From NCBI GenBank assembly GCA_039654915.1, contig CM077595.1, forward strand, positions 92,359,501 through 92,423,500: a stretch of 64,000 nucleotides of DNA, written 5' to 3'. The DNA comes from Aquilaria yunnanensis (taxonomy: Eukaryota > Streptophyta > Magnoliopsida > Malvales > Thymelaeaceae). Shown piece by piece: positions 48,071 to 59,326 of this stretch. The first letter of the stretch is position 1, and each line of letters opens with the position of its first letter. The translations under genes and the position numbers were made by a program. The notes under the pieces were generated by a model. The model saw only the letters and a program-made list of their open reading frames with translations, searched no databases and was not told where the DNA came from.

Positions 48071-49439
48071 TTTCGGTACGTTTTCCTTATGTACATTGTT
48101 AATGCGTGTTTACCTTTTTATGTAATAGTTTATATGTTGTCGAAGGGATTGTTTTTGTCATATAATTAGCATTTACGTTGACATAGGTTTACCCCAAGGC
48201 AAAGTTATTGCGTGATGGCCAGATCCTATATTGAGATGATTTGCTCACTATGTTCGGAGATTACCATGATTATTTGGATCGTGGCATTTCTTCTTAACCT
48301 CCTAACTGGCGATCTGCCGCATCGGCTAGGCAATGTGTCATTGGATCTCAGACTCTAACTGCATCGCTATCTAGATCCCCCACCTTTCATGTTCCACAAT
48401 AGTTACATGTATCGCCCTGAGACCTTAGGGCATCCAAGCATGCTACACGTTTCGGTCAGATGGTACAACAACACCAGAAAGGAGTCAGCCTAATATGAGT
48501 TTTGCGTTCAGCATACCACTGGTTGGAGGTAGAAGTCGGGTTAGAGGTTTTTCTACTTCTTTAGCAGATATTGATGCCCATGTGTCTCCCTTGGGCCAAG
48601 ACACACCATTACCTGTTCATATTCCTTCGGCTATAGCAAGGTATGCAATTCATAGGGTGCATACTAACAATGGGAGCAAGCGGTGCAAGTCCGGTGGTGG
48701 GATCGTGTCTCTATACGTATAGCAAAAGGTTCTTAAAATGTTAGGGAGAGTAGGGTAGATCTTGGGTCGTATTATGCCATCTCATATGTATAACTGTAGG
48801 ACTTGAGTATCAATTCATGCATGCGACTCATATTGGAGCTCCCTGGATTCAAATCGGGAAGCCCAAATTGAGTTGCAGCCAATTTGTGTATTGGTCAGAT
48901 GGCGTGGCTACGGGAGTTATTAATAGGGGTATTGGATAAGGATTCCTGTGTTGCGTTACTATTACTAATTATTGAAAAAGTGAAATCCAAGGGATTTTTA
49001 CGTGGATGGTGATTCATTTTTTTTTTATGTATTGTTAGACTGATTTGTATTTTTATGTGTTTGTTATTGCAGTACTAACTATGTTTGTCTTATATTACAA
49101 TGCTAGTCGGTGGTTGGATTATCTTTTTTATATTCACAAAAAATATCATAAGTTATGGTTGTCATTGTAACAGGTACCATTGTGTGGGCACATTATGCAG
49201 AATGAATTCAGATTTCTACAATTATGGAATAGATATTCCATGGGGGGTGCCACTAACTTCCAAAATTGATTCCCCACAAAGGATATTTTATTCAATACAC
49301 GATGTGAGTCTGCTTCATCAACAACGTTTCCACCATTTTAGATGTCTTGCGGGGGCAAACGTCTTATTCAGCAATCTTGTATCCAATTTTGATTCCACTA
49401 TCGTCGAACCGACCCCAGTTTGGACCAGTACATGATACC

Positions 49440-50548
49440 TGCTTCGCCTAATGTCTCGTCCTTATGAATTTTATTCCTGATTTCGAATCAGTGTTACATG
49501 TTTTTGGGATTTACTGGACAATCTTAAAATTCATCATAACTTTCATGACAGAAGATATGTTGAAGGTTACGAGGGTCTAGCTATGTTTATCACTGTGTGC
49601 GCTCATAGCTGGAAATATGATGATGTTCGCCAAGTGTTCCCGCATTCTATAGATATGATATCATGATGGTTTAAACGTGTATTGGATTCAGTCTTTGGTC
49701 TTGCTGAAGTCATAATTCAACCGCCCGACCTAACATTTTTTATACCCTCTCCAGAGGTTAGGTACGCTGGGATGATGCCTTCAATAATGTTATTGGTGCC
49801 ATTAATAGAACACATGTGTTTGGAATATACAGCAGCCAAGATCAACAAGCGTACTATGGCCGCACCGGGCACACAAGCCAAAATGTGTTTATTGCATGTA
49901 ATTTTAATATACAATTTACCCATATTTATGCGGGGTCACATGGTGCCGTTCTTGATAGTTAGGTACTGAGAGATGCTAGGACTATGCTAGCTTCTAGGTT
50001 CCTAAATGCACCAGAAGGTATTTACATATGCATTGCTTCAGCTAATTTCTATTGGCATTTTTCCTTGCACTCTTAATAGTGTATCCTATTACATAATATT
50101 TTTTGTAGGTCATTATTATTTTTTTGACTCGGGTTATGCAAACATGAAGGGTTTTCTTGCCCCATACAGTAGGGTTAATTACCATTGCACTGATTTTGGA
50201 ATGCCTGAAGGAGCTCGAGAATAGTTCAATTTTGCATATTCTAGCATGCAAAATGTAGTTGAAAGAATAATTGGGCATGCTAAGATGAAATGGGCCATAC
50301 TGAAGGGAATGAACTGTTTTAGTCCAGAGTTGCAATCCCGAATCGTTATAGCATGTTATGCCCTTTATAACTATATATGCATGAAAGATGTGTATGACCC
50401 AAAGTTGCATGAAGCTCGATATGGACATCACACACGAGAGGCCAACAATCTGGAGGCCTTGGATGAAATTGTGATGCACGAGGAGACACCCACAATGGTT
50501 GCGACATGTGATAGCATCGCAGGAAAGATTGCAAGATTTTTTGGCTGA
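49440..50548 (+). pseudogene. Harbinger DDE transposase relic
   Basis: Successive pieces read EGLAMFITVCAHSWKYDDVR, WDDAFNNVIGAINRTHVFGI, YYGRTGHTSQNVFIACNFNI, GSHGAVLDS-stop-VLRDA, FFDSGYANMKGFLAPYSRVN and, after another stop, MQNVVERIIGHAKMKWAILK. These are the blocks of the DDE_Tnp_4 nuclease. The first catalytic Asp of GAIDGTH is Asn here, and in-frame stops follow LDS and precede the VERIIG block. Confidence 0.82.
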
Positions 50549-51890
50549 CAAAGTGGAAGGTCGGATGATTGGGGTTTGAATTAAAGATCGACGGAACGGA
50601 ATGTACTTATCCAACCAGGTCTGAGAAGTGTCGGCTAGGGGTCCTATATATTCTCTTCATTATTACTCGGACCTACATGGACTTCCCCATAATATATGAT
50701 TTTCCAATTCCTTTACTTGATTGGTACAAATGCCTCAAGCCACTTAGATTAGAAACAAAAATATAGAAAATGAAATTGTACATAATATATTATGAAACAC
50801 AAAGGCTCATTAACACGAAAGAGGAAATAGAAAATAACAACACAGTATGCTAATATTGTGGAAAAATTTGACAGCAGCATATGAAGACAAAAAAAATAAG
50901 GGGTAAAAAAAACACACCTGTGAGAGAGATAAGAAACAATATGAACAGAGCAATGTGAAAGGGGGAGAGAGGGAGAACAGAGCATCATCGTAAAATGTAA
51001 GAGAGGGTGAGAGAGAGAAAAAATGAACCTAGCAGAAAACAGGAAGGAAACGAGAGTGGGAAAAAAAAGGAGAAAAAATTTTAAAAAAATAGATATGAGA
51101 CACGAGAGATAGAACAGAGCAACGTAGAACTTGAAAGAGAGCGAGAAAGAGAGAAAAGGTGTTTGGCAAAAAATGTAAAAAGAAGGAGAGGAGAGAGAGA
51201 GAAAAAAAAAAGAGAAACAAATTAAAAAAAAATTAGATACAAGACACAAGAAAAGTGGGGGGAAAAGCCTGACACAAGGGAAAGAAAAAAACAAAAATAA
51301 AAAGGAAGAAAATGAGAGAGAGAATGAAAGCTGAAAAATTTTACTTGAAATTGGAAAAAGTGAGGTAGCTTAATCGGGTGAAAAGCCCTACTGAATTGGC
51401 CCTAAAATTCTAAATCTTTCCTATAAACCCATAAGCAAGACATTCAACAAAAATAAACCACAAAACAAGAAAACAAAAATGATGTAAAGGTTTATGCGGT
51501 TCAGTAAAACTCATTAATGTCCATGAAGACAAGCTGATTCTCTACCATGTAAGAAGAAACCTGATGTAAGAATACTGCTTTGAAAAAAAACTCAATCCCA
51601 ATCCTTTCTACACCTTTTTATAATCCCAAAGAATCTCTTTTTAATCTTTAGATAAACTAGAGAAAGACTTAGGAACTCATAATGTGTTTCCTACACAAGT
51701 CTTAATTTGTGTCTACCTTATACAAACCATAAAGATATGACATATATTTATAGTGTTAGCCCACCCATCAAATAAAGAGTTTTGCCTTTGAAGCTTTATA
51801 GATCTTGTTGACCAAATTTCCTTAATGTCTATTTTGAACACAAGAGTTTTAAATTTTTAACCCCTAGTCACCTACAAGTGTATGAAGTGT

Positions 51891-52990
51891 TGTGTACGAG
51901 TGGTGAGTGTGAGTGTTGTCCCAAGAGATAGTGCAATCCCACAGTGGACAACAAATTCTAGTTACTCACACATTAAACTAAGATAAGAAGAAAAAGTGTT
52001 GTATGATAAGGTTGGAAATATGAGGGGGAATAAGATGTAGGGATATAGACTAATTACTATGAGAAACAAATGCTAAGAGCTTGAACTTAACTTGAATTGA
52101 CTAACTTAATGACTGACAAAATCACCATAGGATGAAACAACCTAACCTTGCTACCTAAGTTAAGTTAAGGAACTATGGTTGTTGTCACTTGGTGTGGTGT
52201 AGGGACTCTAAAATCTAAGTCTCTCTTTCTCGAGACTCATACTTGCTCACCTATAACCTAATTATGAGTTTTTCTCAAGCTCAAAAATTAAATTAAGGTG
52301 GGTTAAGATCTAACCCTTCAATTACACCTAATGGGTAGCTAGATTATCTCTAATCGAACTATCCCACCATGTTCATCTCTAGTTCCACCACTTTTTTCCC
52401 TCTCTCAAGACTAAGGTGTAATTGAAATGCATGTATGAGGTGATCAATCACATACAAGAAGAAGCTCAAGAGAAGAACAACACAAGCAACTTCCTTGGAT
52501 AATCTCAAAATAACATTAAGTAGCAAATGTTAAGAGTACATCCTAGAGAGATTAAAGAAACTATTCCACAACTTAAACATCCATAGACAAAGTACTAGAG
52601 TTTAATCTAAACATAAAAATGCAAGTACAAATAAAGTGTATAAATGAAAGAACCAAATAAAAACTCCTAGAAGCTCAAGCCTCCTTGTGCTCCAAGAATT
52701 CCTTTAGCACCTTTAAACCAAGCTTCAAGCTCAAGCCTTCAATGGTGACTCTAAGAGAAGGAAGAAACAAAAGTATATTGGATGAATAAAAAGGAAAACC
52801 CTTATTGGAGGAATTGTTGTCCAAAACCACCCTAAGACTTTGTCTTATACTTCACCTAACTTAAGAGATAGAATCCCTTAGCCAATGGATAACTTGGATT
52901 GAAAAATGAAGTAAGGGACCACAAAGATCTAAGAACCGAGCCAACGCACCACCAAGACAGAGGAATGGTTGCACCACATCGCCACGAAGT
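51891..52990. other. Intergenic DNA, no supported gene
   Basis: About 1.1 kb of sequence with moderate complexity and no long frame. It may be further transposon remains, and it forms the left flank of the gypsy insertion. Confidence 0.5.
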
Positions 52991-52995
52991 CAAAT

Positions 52996-55819
52996 TGTTA
53001 CCACCTCATAAAATGGGAGAATTACAAGTATGTCATAATGGCTAAAAACCATTATATTGTGTAATTCTCACCATAGTGATTGAAGTGTGAGGGGTAAAAG
53101 GCATAATCAACATCTCCTTAAAAGTGTTCCAAGTTGGTAACTTGGTCCCCAAGAAAAGTCTTAAGGATTGCTTGTTTGTCAAGCAACCTATGGACTTTTT
53201 TGTAAGATTTTGGAAACTCGGGTACTCAATTGTAAAACTCTCAAGAAAAAGATTTGGAGAGTTATGAGAGGAATATGAATGGTATGAAAGTGCTATTGGA
53301 GGACCAAATTGCTCATGGAAGACAACTAAAGACAAAGAAAACACAAAAAGGCATAAAGGACCTAAGTGTCCTAGTGTAAGCCTTATGATGTGTACGTTTT
53401 TTACTTAAGTCAAATGGAGCAATTTGGAGTTTTCCCACTATGGGGGAGGCAGCCAAGGCTTGATAATTAGTCAACATTGGTGGGCACATGTGTACCAATG
53501 AGTTTAAGACAAAGAGACCATAATTAATGGGAAGGAAAATGACATAAAGCAAGGTTAAGCTTGTTAAGTGTCTTTTGTGCCCTTAAGCTCATTTAAGGCC
53601 ATTCAAGTGGCCAAATCACTTATCCCACTCAAGGGATGGCTGGCCAAAGCATGGCAAGAAAGTCAAATGTGGGCCAAGAAATGAAGACTAAGAAACCATG
53701 GTCTTGTAGCAAGGAAAATGACATAAAGCTTAACTAAGGCTATTAAGTGTGTTTTGTGCACTAAAGTCTTTATAAGTGGTTATCTTTGTATCTATCTCCC
53801 ACATTTGGTTTCTTCCAGCAGAAAAAACGTAGCTTCTCCACCCCCACACTTCTTCCATAGCCACCATACCTCCAAGATTAAAATTGAAGGCAAAAGAAAG
53901 CAAGAAAGGGCAATTGGAAGCTATGTGGTGCTAAAACTTGGGTGCACCTAGGATCAAGCTCCAATTTCAGCATACACTCAAGGTAAGGGTTCTCTTGCTC
54001 TCATGGACTGTTTTCTGTAATTTTCAAGCAACCATGGAGCAAGGGCTAAGCTTGGAAGAGAGCCATGAGCTTGATGAACCAAGCTTAGCGAGGGGAGTGC
54101 ACTTATTGAAGGTTTTGTGATCTACTGTCAAGTGTACAAAGATGGCAGCGAAATAAGAGTTCTCTAAAGTTTCCTGGATTGTTTACTGTATTTCCAAACA
54201 TCCATGAAGCTAAGACCATGCTTGGAAGAGAGCAAAAAGCTCTAGGAACCAAGTATGGGTTAAGAAGAACGAAGCATGGCAAGGTTTCGGCCTTAGTGTT
54301 ACCATGCTAAAGATGGCAGTAAAGTGAGGGTTTCTAGAGCCCAAAGTTAGTACTAACTACTGTTAAAATTCTCCTAAGGCCAAGCATTAGCTTGAGGAGG
54401 GCTGCCATAGTGATTTATTTAAGTTTATTGCATGTTTTACGGACTAACCTATGGTTATTGTTGTTGCTGCATTTCATGTGTTTGTTTGTTGTGAATGGCT
54501 GCTGCATTTGGTTGCTATATCTTGTATATATGCATTGTGGTTTTTGTGTTTTAGTGTCTTTGGATGCAGGTTTTAATGAGGATCACATTACCTTAAGAAA
54601 CCAAGTGCTACCCTTACTAAGTTTCTCAATGAAACTTACTCCCCTCAATTCTGTCATTTCAGGTCCAGCAGAATGATCACCTTCAAACTAACCTTTGTGG
54701 TTTGAGTTTTGATCTGAAATTTCAGGTACATGAACTTCCATGTTTCTAGTTATGATCTGGAAATTTTGGTGATTTTAGGAGCACATTTGGTAATTTTAAT
54801 GGTGGTACTTACTGTGTTGTGCAGCAGCTGTCCAGCATCCTATTTATGGAGTCCATTGCATTTCAGGCACCCCTGTAACTTAGGGTGCATATTTAGCTGA
54901 GTTAAGAACATATTGTAGTGCATGTATGCATGTACATGTAGTGTATGAAAAATGAGACAAGTATGTGAACATTTGAGTAATGTTTTGGCTATGTAAGTGA
55001 TGTGGCGCAAAGCTGCCTAAGTGTGAATAATGGGCTGCTTACTTGTAAATTCTGTTTTGGCCACATAAAGTTGTTAAATGCAAGGGAATTTATTTCCTTT
55101 GTGTATTGGACATATATGGGATAGCCTTGGAGGGATTTCCCCTTGTCAATGAAGTGTTTACATACCTATGAAATTTTGTATGGGCAAAATGGTCCAAAAG
55201 TTGCCAGAATTTCGACTCTGGACATAAAGTTTAATATCTCCATGTGTAGAATGAAACTTGGTATGAAATTTTGACCACACCTAGAGGACATATAGAGGGT
55301 TAACTTGGATTTGGAATTTCTGGATTCAGAGCCCTGTAGCCAAAGATATGATGTTGCAAAGTTGGCTGAGTTACTGTTTATTTGGTCAAAATTTCGTAAC
55401 CAACTTAAAAAATCCATAACTTGGTCCATAGGTGGGCTATTGATGTAAAACAAAATTCCTTGGTTCGCTCTAAGTCTCTACTTGATAATGGAGCAAAGAA
55501 AACAGGGGGCTATGTAGCTAGAATGATACAGTTTATTAGTGGAAGTTACAGGTGCAGTAGCTGGCCACTAGAATTTAATAAGATTGCCTAATGTGTGGTA
55601 GCCAGGATTAAGAATTGTGTTAGTGTTTTTCTTCTTAGCTGTCATAGTGTGCATAAATGTAAATATGTGTATATACATGTATTTACATAGTGCCCAAGAG
55701 GGCCACTTGGGTATGTACACTAAGGGTAGTGTTCTGATGGCCTACAGAACATTACCAATCCTGGGAATCTAAATGCACAATTTTGGCACCATAACTGTAC
55801 TACCCCGGAGTGGGTAACA
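52996..55819 (+). repeat. 5' LTR of the young gypsy element
   Basis: 2,824 bp. It differs from the 3' LTR at GAAGTGTGAGG (3' GAAGTATGAGG), GGTCAAAATTTC (3' GGTCAGAATTTC) and CTATGTAGCTAG (3' CTATGTGGCTAG). No genuine ORF. Confidence 0.95.
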
Positions 55820-55824
55820 GAAGT

Positions 55825-55836
55825 TGGTATCAGAGC
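55825..55836 (+). other. Primer-binding site (initiator Met tRNA)
   Basis: TGGTATCAGAGC, complementary to the 3' end of plant initiator methionine tRNA, lies 5 nt after the 5' LTR. Confidence 0.9.
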
Positions 55837-55985
55837 ATGGTTTACACATGTACATAGCATATAGTTGCATTGCATGCATCTACATACATGAACTCAGTTT
55901 GGTCAGCTGCTAGTGTCAAGTACCATTAAAATGCCTATGATCTTTATATGTGCTCTATGGTGAATCATCAATGCAAGAAGTAAAC

Positions 55986-57260
55986 ATGGTTGCCACAAGG
56001 AGAGGGGAACCACCTCGAAGGCCTCCTACTGATTCTGGGCAAAAAAAGAAAATGGACAGAATAGAGGGAATCAAGGGCAACAGAGGGTACCAAACCCTGA
56101 AGTGCCTCAGGTTTGGTTAGAGCTTCAGAGAAACTTAGCTCTAATCAATGAGAACTTAGTAAGGCTTATTCAAGCACAATAGGAAGGAGTTTAAGTAGCT
56201 CTAGCAGAACCAGTTCGGGATGCACAACAACAACCAGAAGAGGATACTAGGAACACATTTGAATATGTTCCTTCTGGAAGCTTAAAAGACACAAATGATG
56301 AAACTGTTGAAGAGGAAGAAGACTAAGGTCTGAGATTGGTCAGGTATCCAGGACCAATCCCTCTATCTATGACCATTCCTCCACTAGGAATGAGATTGAG
56401 GAAGGCCATGAGAGAAGATCCAGGAGAAGGCAGAGAGATCATGGTGAGCATCACCATAAAGAGGACTCTCAAATATCCAGGAGACATAGATCAGAGGATC
56501 TATAAGGCCTAGATGAGGTCAGATTGTTGGAGTGGTTAATCTTCATTGAAAAAAATGTTTGAGAGGATGCCACTCATCTCCACCAAGAGAGTGTCACTAG
56601 CTACCTACAATCTGGTAAGCAGTGCAGAGATGTGGTGGAGAAATACCAGAGATAGGTATGCTTTCTAGAATGGCAGAAGGCCAGGAAGAGATATTGAGAT
56701 GAGCTGGCCAGAGTTCACACAGCTGTTCCAGGAACAGTACATCAGTGATGCCATCAAGGATATGAAGCAAGCTGAATTTGATGCTCTAAGGCAGGACGAC
56801 CTTAGTGTCCTAGAGTATGAGCACAAATTCAATCAGTTGGTGAGGTATGCTCCTCAGTGTCATGGATTGAAGGAGTTGAAGGCCAAAAGATTTGTCAGAG
56901 GCCTAAAGTCAAACATTAGAAAGGTTGTTAGACCTTTTGGAGCAGTTACATATTATGAAGCAGTGCAGCAAGCTCTATTAGTAAAGCAAGAAGAGTATGA
57001 GACTAAGTACTTTCCCAGTTGACCAGGGGAAAGTAGTCAAGCAGGAGGCAATCAAAAGGAGCCACCACATGACAAGGGAATTGCCAAGAGTTCCCATCTT
57101 GGTGGTAAGGGCAAGGTTAAGGGGAAGTTCCTTGGCCTAAGGTGCCCTAAATGCAAGAAGTTTCATGGAAAGAAACCTTGCTATTTTGACACCCAAGCGT
57201 GTCTAAGATGTGGATCCATGGATCATTGGATCAAAGACTGCCCACAGGCTCAAAGGAAGC
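55986..57260 (+). pseudogene. Gypsy gag, broken
   Basis: The best part is 56699-57022, a Retrotrans_gag-type capsid segment (MSWPEFTQLFQEQYISDAIK, then LSVLEYEHKFNQLVRYAPQC and FVRGLKSNIRK). A zinc knuckle ACLRCGSMDHWIKDCP follows at about 57196-57243 in another frame, preceded by CPKCKKFHGKKPC. The N-terminal part from the ATG at 55986 (MVATRRGEPPRRP) shifts frame and meets stops, so no full Gag can be made. Confidence 0.8.
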
Positions 57261-57429
57261 CAGAAGACCAAGGTCCAGTCAGGCCTATTGGGGCAGGACC
57301 TAGAGGGGGAGCACCTAGGGAGGGACAGCAGAGGCCGGTTCCTCCAGTGCCTCAGCCTCCAGTGCAAAGAGCTGGCAGAGTCTTCCAAGTGCAGAGGCCA
57401 GAGACATCAGAGCAGGGAAGAGCACTAAG

Positions 57430-58840
57430 AGGTTACATCTACCTTAATGGTATGTCTATTAGTGTTCCGTTTGATACTAGTGCATCTGTGTCTATAGTGG
57501 CTAGGAAATTTATTGAAGCCATGAAATTGCCTATGAAAATCATGACTAGGATATCCTTAGTGAAAACAGCAGGTAGTCAATGTCTTTCACTAATGACCTA
57601 GCTAAGGATTATGAGCTGGTAGTATGAAAGACTAAGGATATGACTAATCTGCTAGTGTTGGATATTCCTAAATATGATTTAGTGCTGGGTATGAATTGGC
57701 TTGCTATGCATAGTATAAGAATTGATTGTGCTAAGATGGAAATCACATTGCCTGATGGTGAAGTGCATGCATTAGTGAATTCTAAGGAATTAGTGTATGA
57801 AATGCATGACATGGAGCTAGAGGTACTAGATGAGATACCTGTGATTTCTGAGCATGATTACTGTTATGCATTGAATGAATTGCACTATGATAAAGAAGTG
57901 GACAGAATACCTATAGTGAGAGACTTTCCATTAGTCTTTCCTAAAGACCTGCCAGGTATTCCTCCACTAAGGGAGATTGAGTTTGAGATCAAGTTACAAT
58001 CAGGAGCTAGTCCAATATCCATACCCCCTTATGGAATGTCAATCACAGAGATGAATGAGCTCAAGAAACAACTTGATGAACTTCTTGGAAAAGGGTTCAT
58101 AAGGCCAAGTGTTTCACCATAGGAAGCTCCTGTTCTCTTTGTGAAAAAGAAAGATGGATCTTTGAGACTATGCATTGACTACAGGAAGCTTAATGCAGTG
58201 ACTATCAAGAACAAGTATCCACTCCCTAAGATTGAGGATCTGTTTGATCAACTCAAAGGAGCTAAAATCTTCTCCAATATGGATTTGAGTTCTGGATACT
58301 TCCAGTTAAGAGTAAAAGAAGAGGACATTCCTAAGACTGCATTCAGGACCAGATATGGGCATTATGAGTACGTAGTCATGCCATTTGGTTTGACTAATGC
58401 CCCAGCTGCTTTCATGGACTTGATGAACAGGGTGTTCAGACCACATCTAGACAAATTTGTGGTTGTGTTCATTGATGACATCCTAGTGTATTCCAAGGAT
58501 GAAAATGAACATGAACATCATCTAAAGATTGTCTTAAAGACTCTGTTGCAGCATCAGCTTTATGCCAAGTTATCCAAGTGTGAATTCTGGATAAAGGAAG
58601 TGTCTTTCCTAGGACACATCATAGATACACAAGGCCTTAAGGCAGACCCTGAAAAGGTCAAGGCAGTGCAAGAGTGGGAAAGACCAGGGACTCTGAAGAA
58701 AATTAGAAGTTTCCTAGGATTAGTTGGATACTACAGGAGATGTATATCAGGCTTTTCCATGACTGCCTCAGTTCTTACTCATCTGACCAAGAAGGGTCAA
58801 AGATTTGAGTGGACTGAGAAGTGTGAAAAGGATTTCTGGA
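57430..58840 (+). pseudogene. Gypsy protease and reverse transcriptase, interrupted
   Basis: Protease-like GYIYLNGMSISVPFDTSASV has DTSA where DTGA/DSGA is expected. After stops, 57640-58122 gives LVLGMNWLAMH and the linker to RT, with a TAG (about 58120-58122) where a Trp codon of [13 protein letters not shown] is expected. 58141-58840 then carries the [42 protein letters not shown] and the catalytic [11 protein letters not shown], then [11 protein letters not shown]. The frame loses homology after [11 protein letters not shown]. Confidence 0.9.
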
Positions 58841-58859
58841 GAGGAAAAAGGTTCCTTCT

Positions 58860-59326
58860 ATTAATCCTATGCCTACAAGCAAGGATTACTGTACCTCAAG
58901 GACCGAATCTATGTGCCTAAAAGACCAAGTTAGCTGCAAGATACATAGGTCCTTATGAGATCTTGGACAGAGTTGGCAAGGTAGCATACGGGTTAGCTCT
59001 ATTGCCAAGCATGTCAAGTGTTCATAATGTTTTTCACATCAGTGTGCTTAAGAAATGTCTATTGGACACAAAGCATGCTATTGTAGTGGAAGACATACAG
59101 TTGGAACCCAACTTGACATATGAAGAGAGACCTATATCTATCTTAGCCAAGGATACCAGAAGGTTAAGAAACAAACTTATTCCTATGGTTAACGTTCAGT
59201 GGTCACACCACTCTGAAAGAGAAGCAACCTGGGAAACTGAAAAAGACCTTATGGAAAGGTATCCTGAAGAATACCCGAAGCTAAAGACTATTTTGGAGGA
59301 CCAAAAATTTTTAAGGGGGGGAGGAT
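58860..59326 (+). pseudogene. Gypsy integrase C-terminal remnant after deletion
   Basis: [16 protein letters not shown], the start of the integrase zinc region, is followed at once by KLAARYIGPYEILDRVGKVA and HNVFHISVLKKCLLDTKHAI. The end has EREATWETEKDLMERYPEEY. The C-terminal part is thus joined directly to the N-terminal edge, and the catalytic core with its D,D-35-E triad is absent. The polypurine tract AAGGGGGGAGGAT ends the segment. Confidence 0.82.

Larger units (their letters stand above)
46368..51402 (+). mobile_element. PIF/Harbinger DNA transposon with long pyrimidine-rich TIRs
   Basis: 5,035 bp flanked by the 3-bp target duplication TAA (46365-46367 and 51403-51405). The ends are inverted copies: GAGCCAATTTGGTAGGGCTT on the left, and GGGCCAATTCAGTAGGGCTT reading in from the right. 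The inverted similarity continues for several hundred bases through CT-rich tracts (to about 46990 left, from about 50790 right). Inside are relics of both Harbinger proteins: a Myb/trihelix-like DNA-binding protein and a DDE nuclease. Both are interrupted, so the copy is dead. Confidence 0.85.
46349..51890 (-). repeat. Copia LTR interrupted by a Harbinger element
   Basis: LTR sequence of the minus-strand copia relic lies at 46349-46367 (plus-strand start TGTTAGGGGAAAGATC) and resumes at 51403 up to about 51890, on either side of the transposon 46368-51402. In the minus-strand sense the right part contains CTATAAATATA (about 51740-51752), a likely LTR TATA box. The outer LTR end is not fixed. 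Confidence 0.5.

Noticed and set aside
50749..51294. A 181-codon Phe/Ser-rich minus-strand frame
   Set aside because: It is a translation of the pyrimidine-rich right TIR of the Harbinger element.
53042..55453. Repeated frames of 60-100 codons (also at 59373-61784)
   Set aside because: They lie in the gypsy LTRs on both strands and have no domain; duplicated only because the LTRs are.
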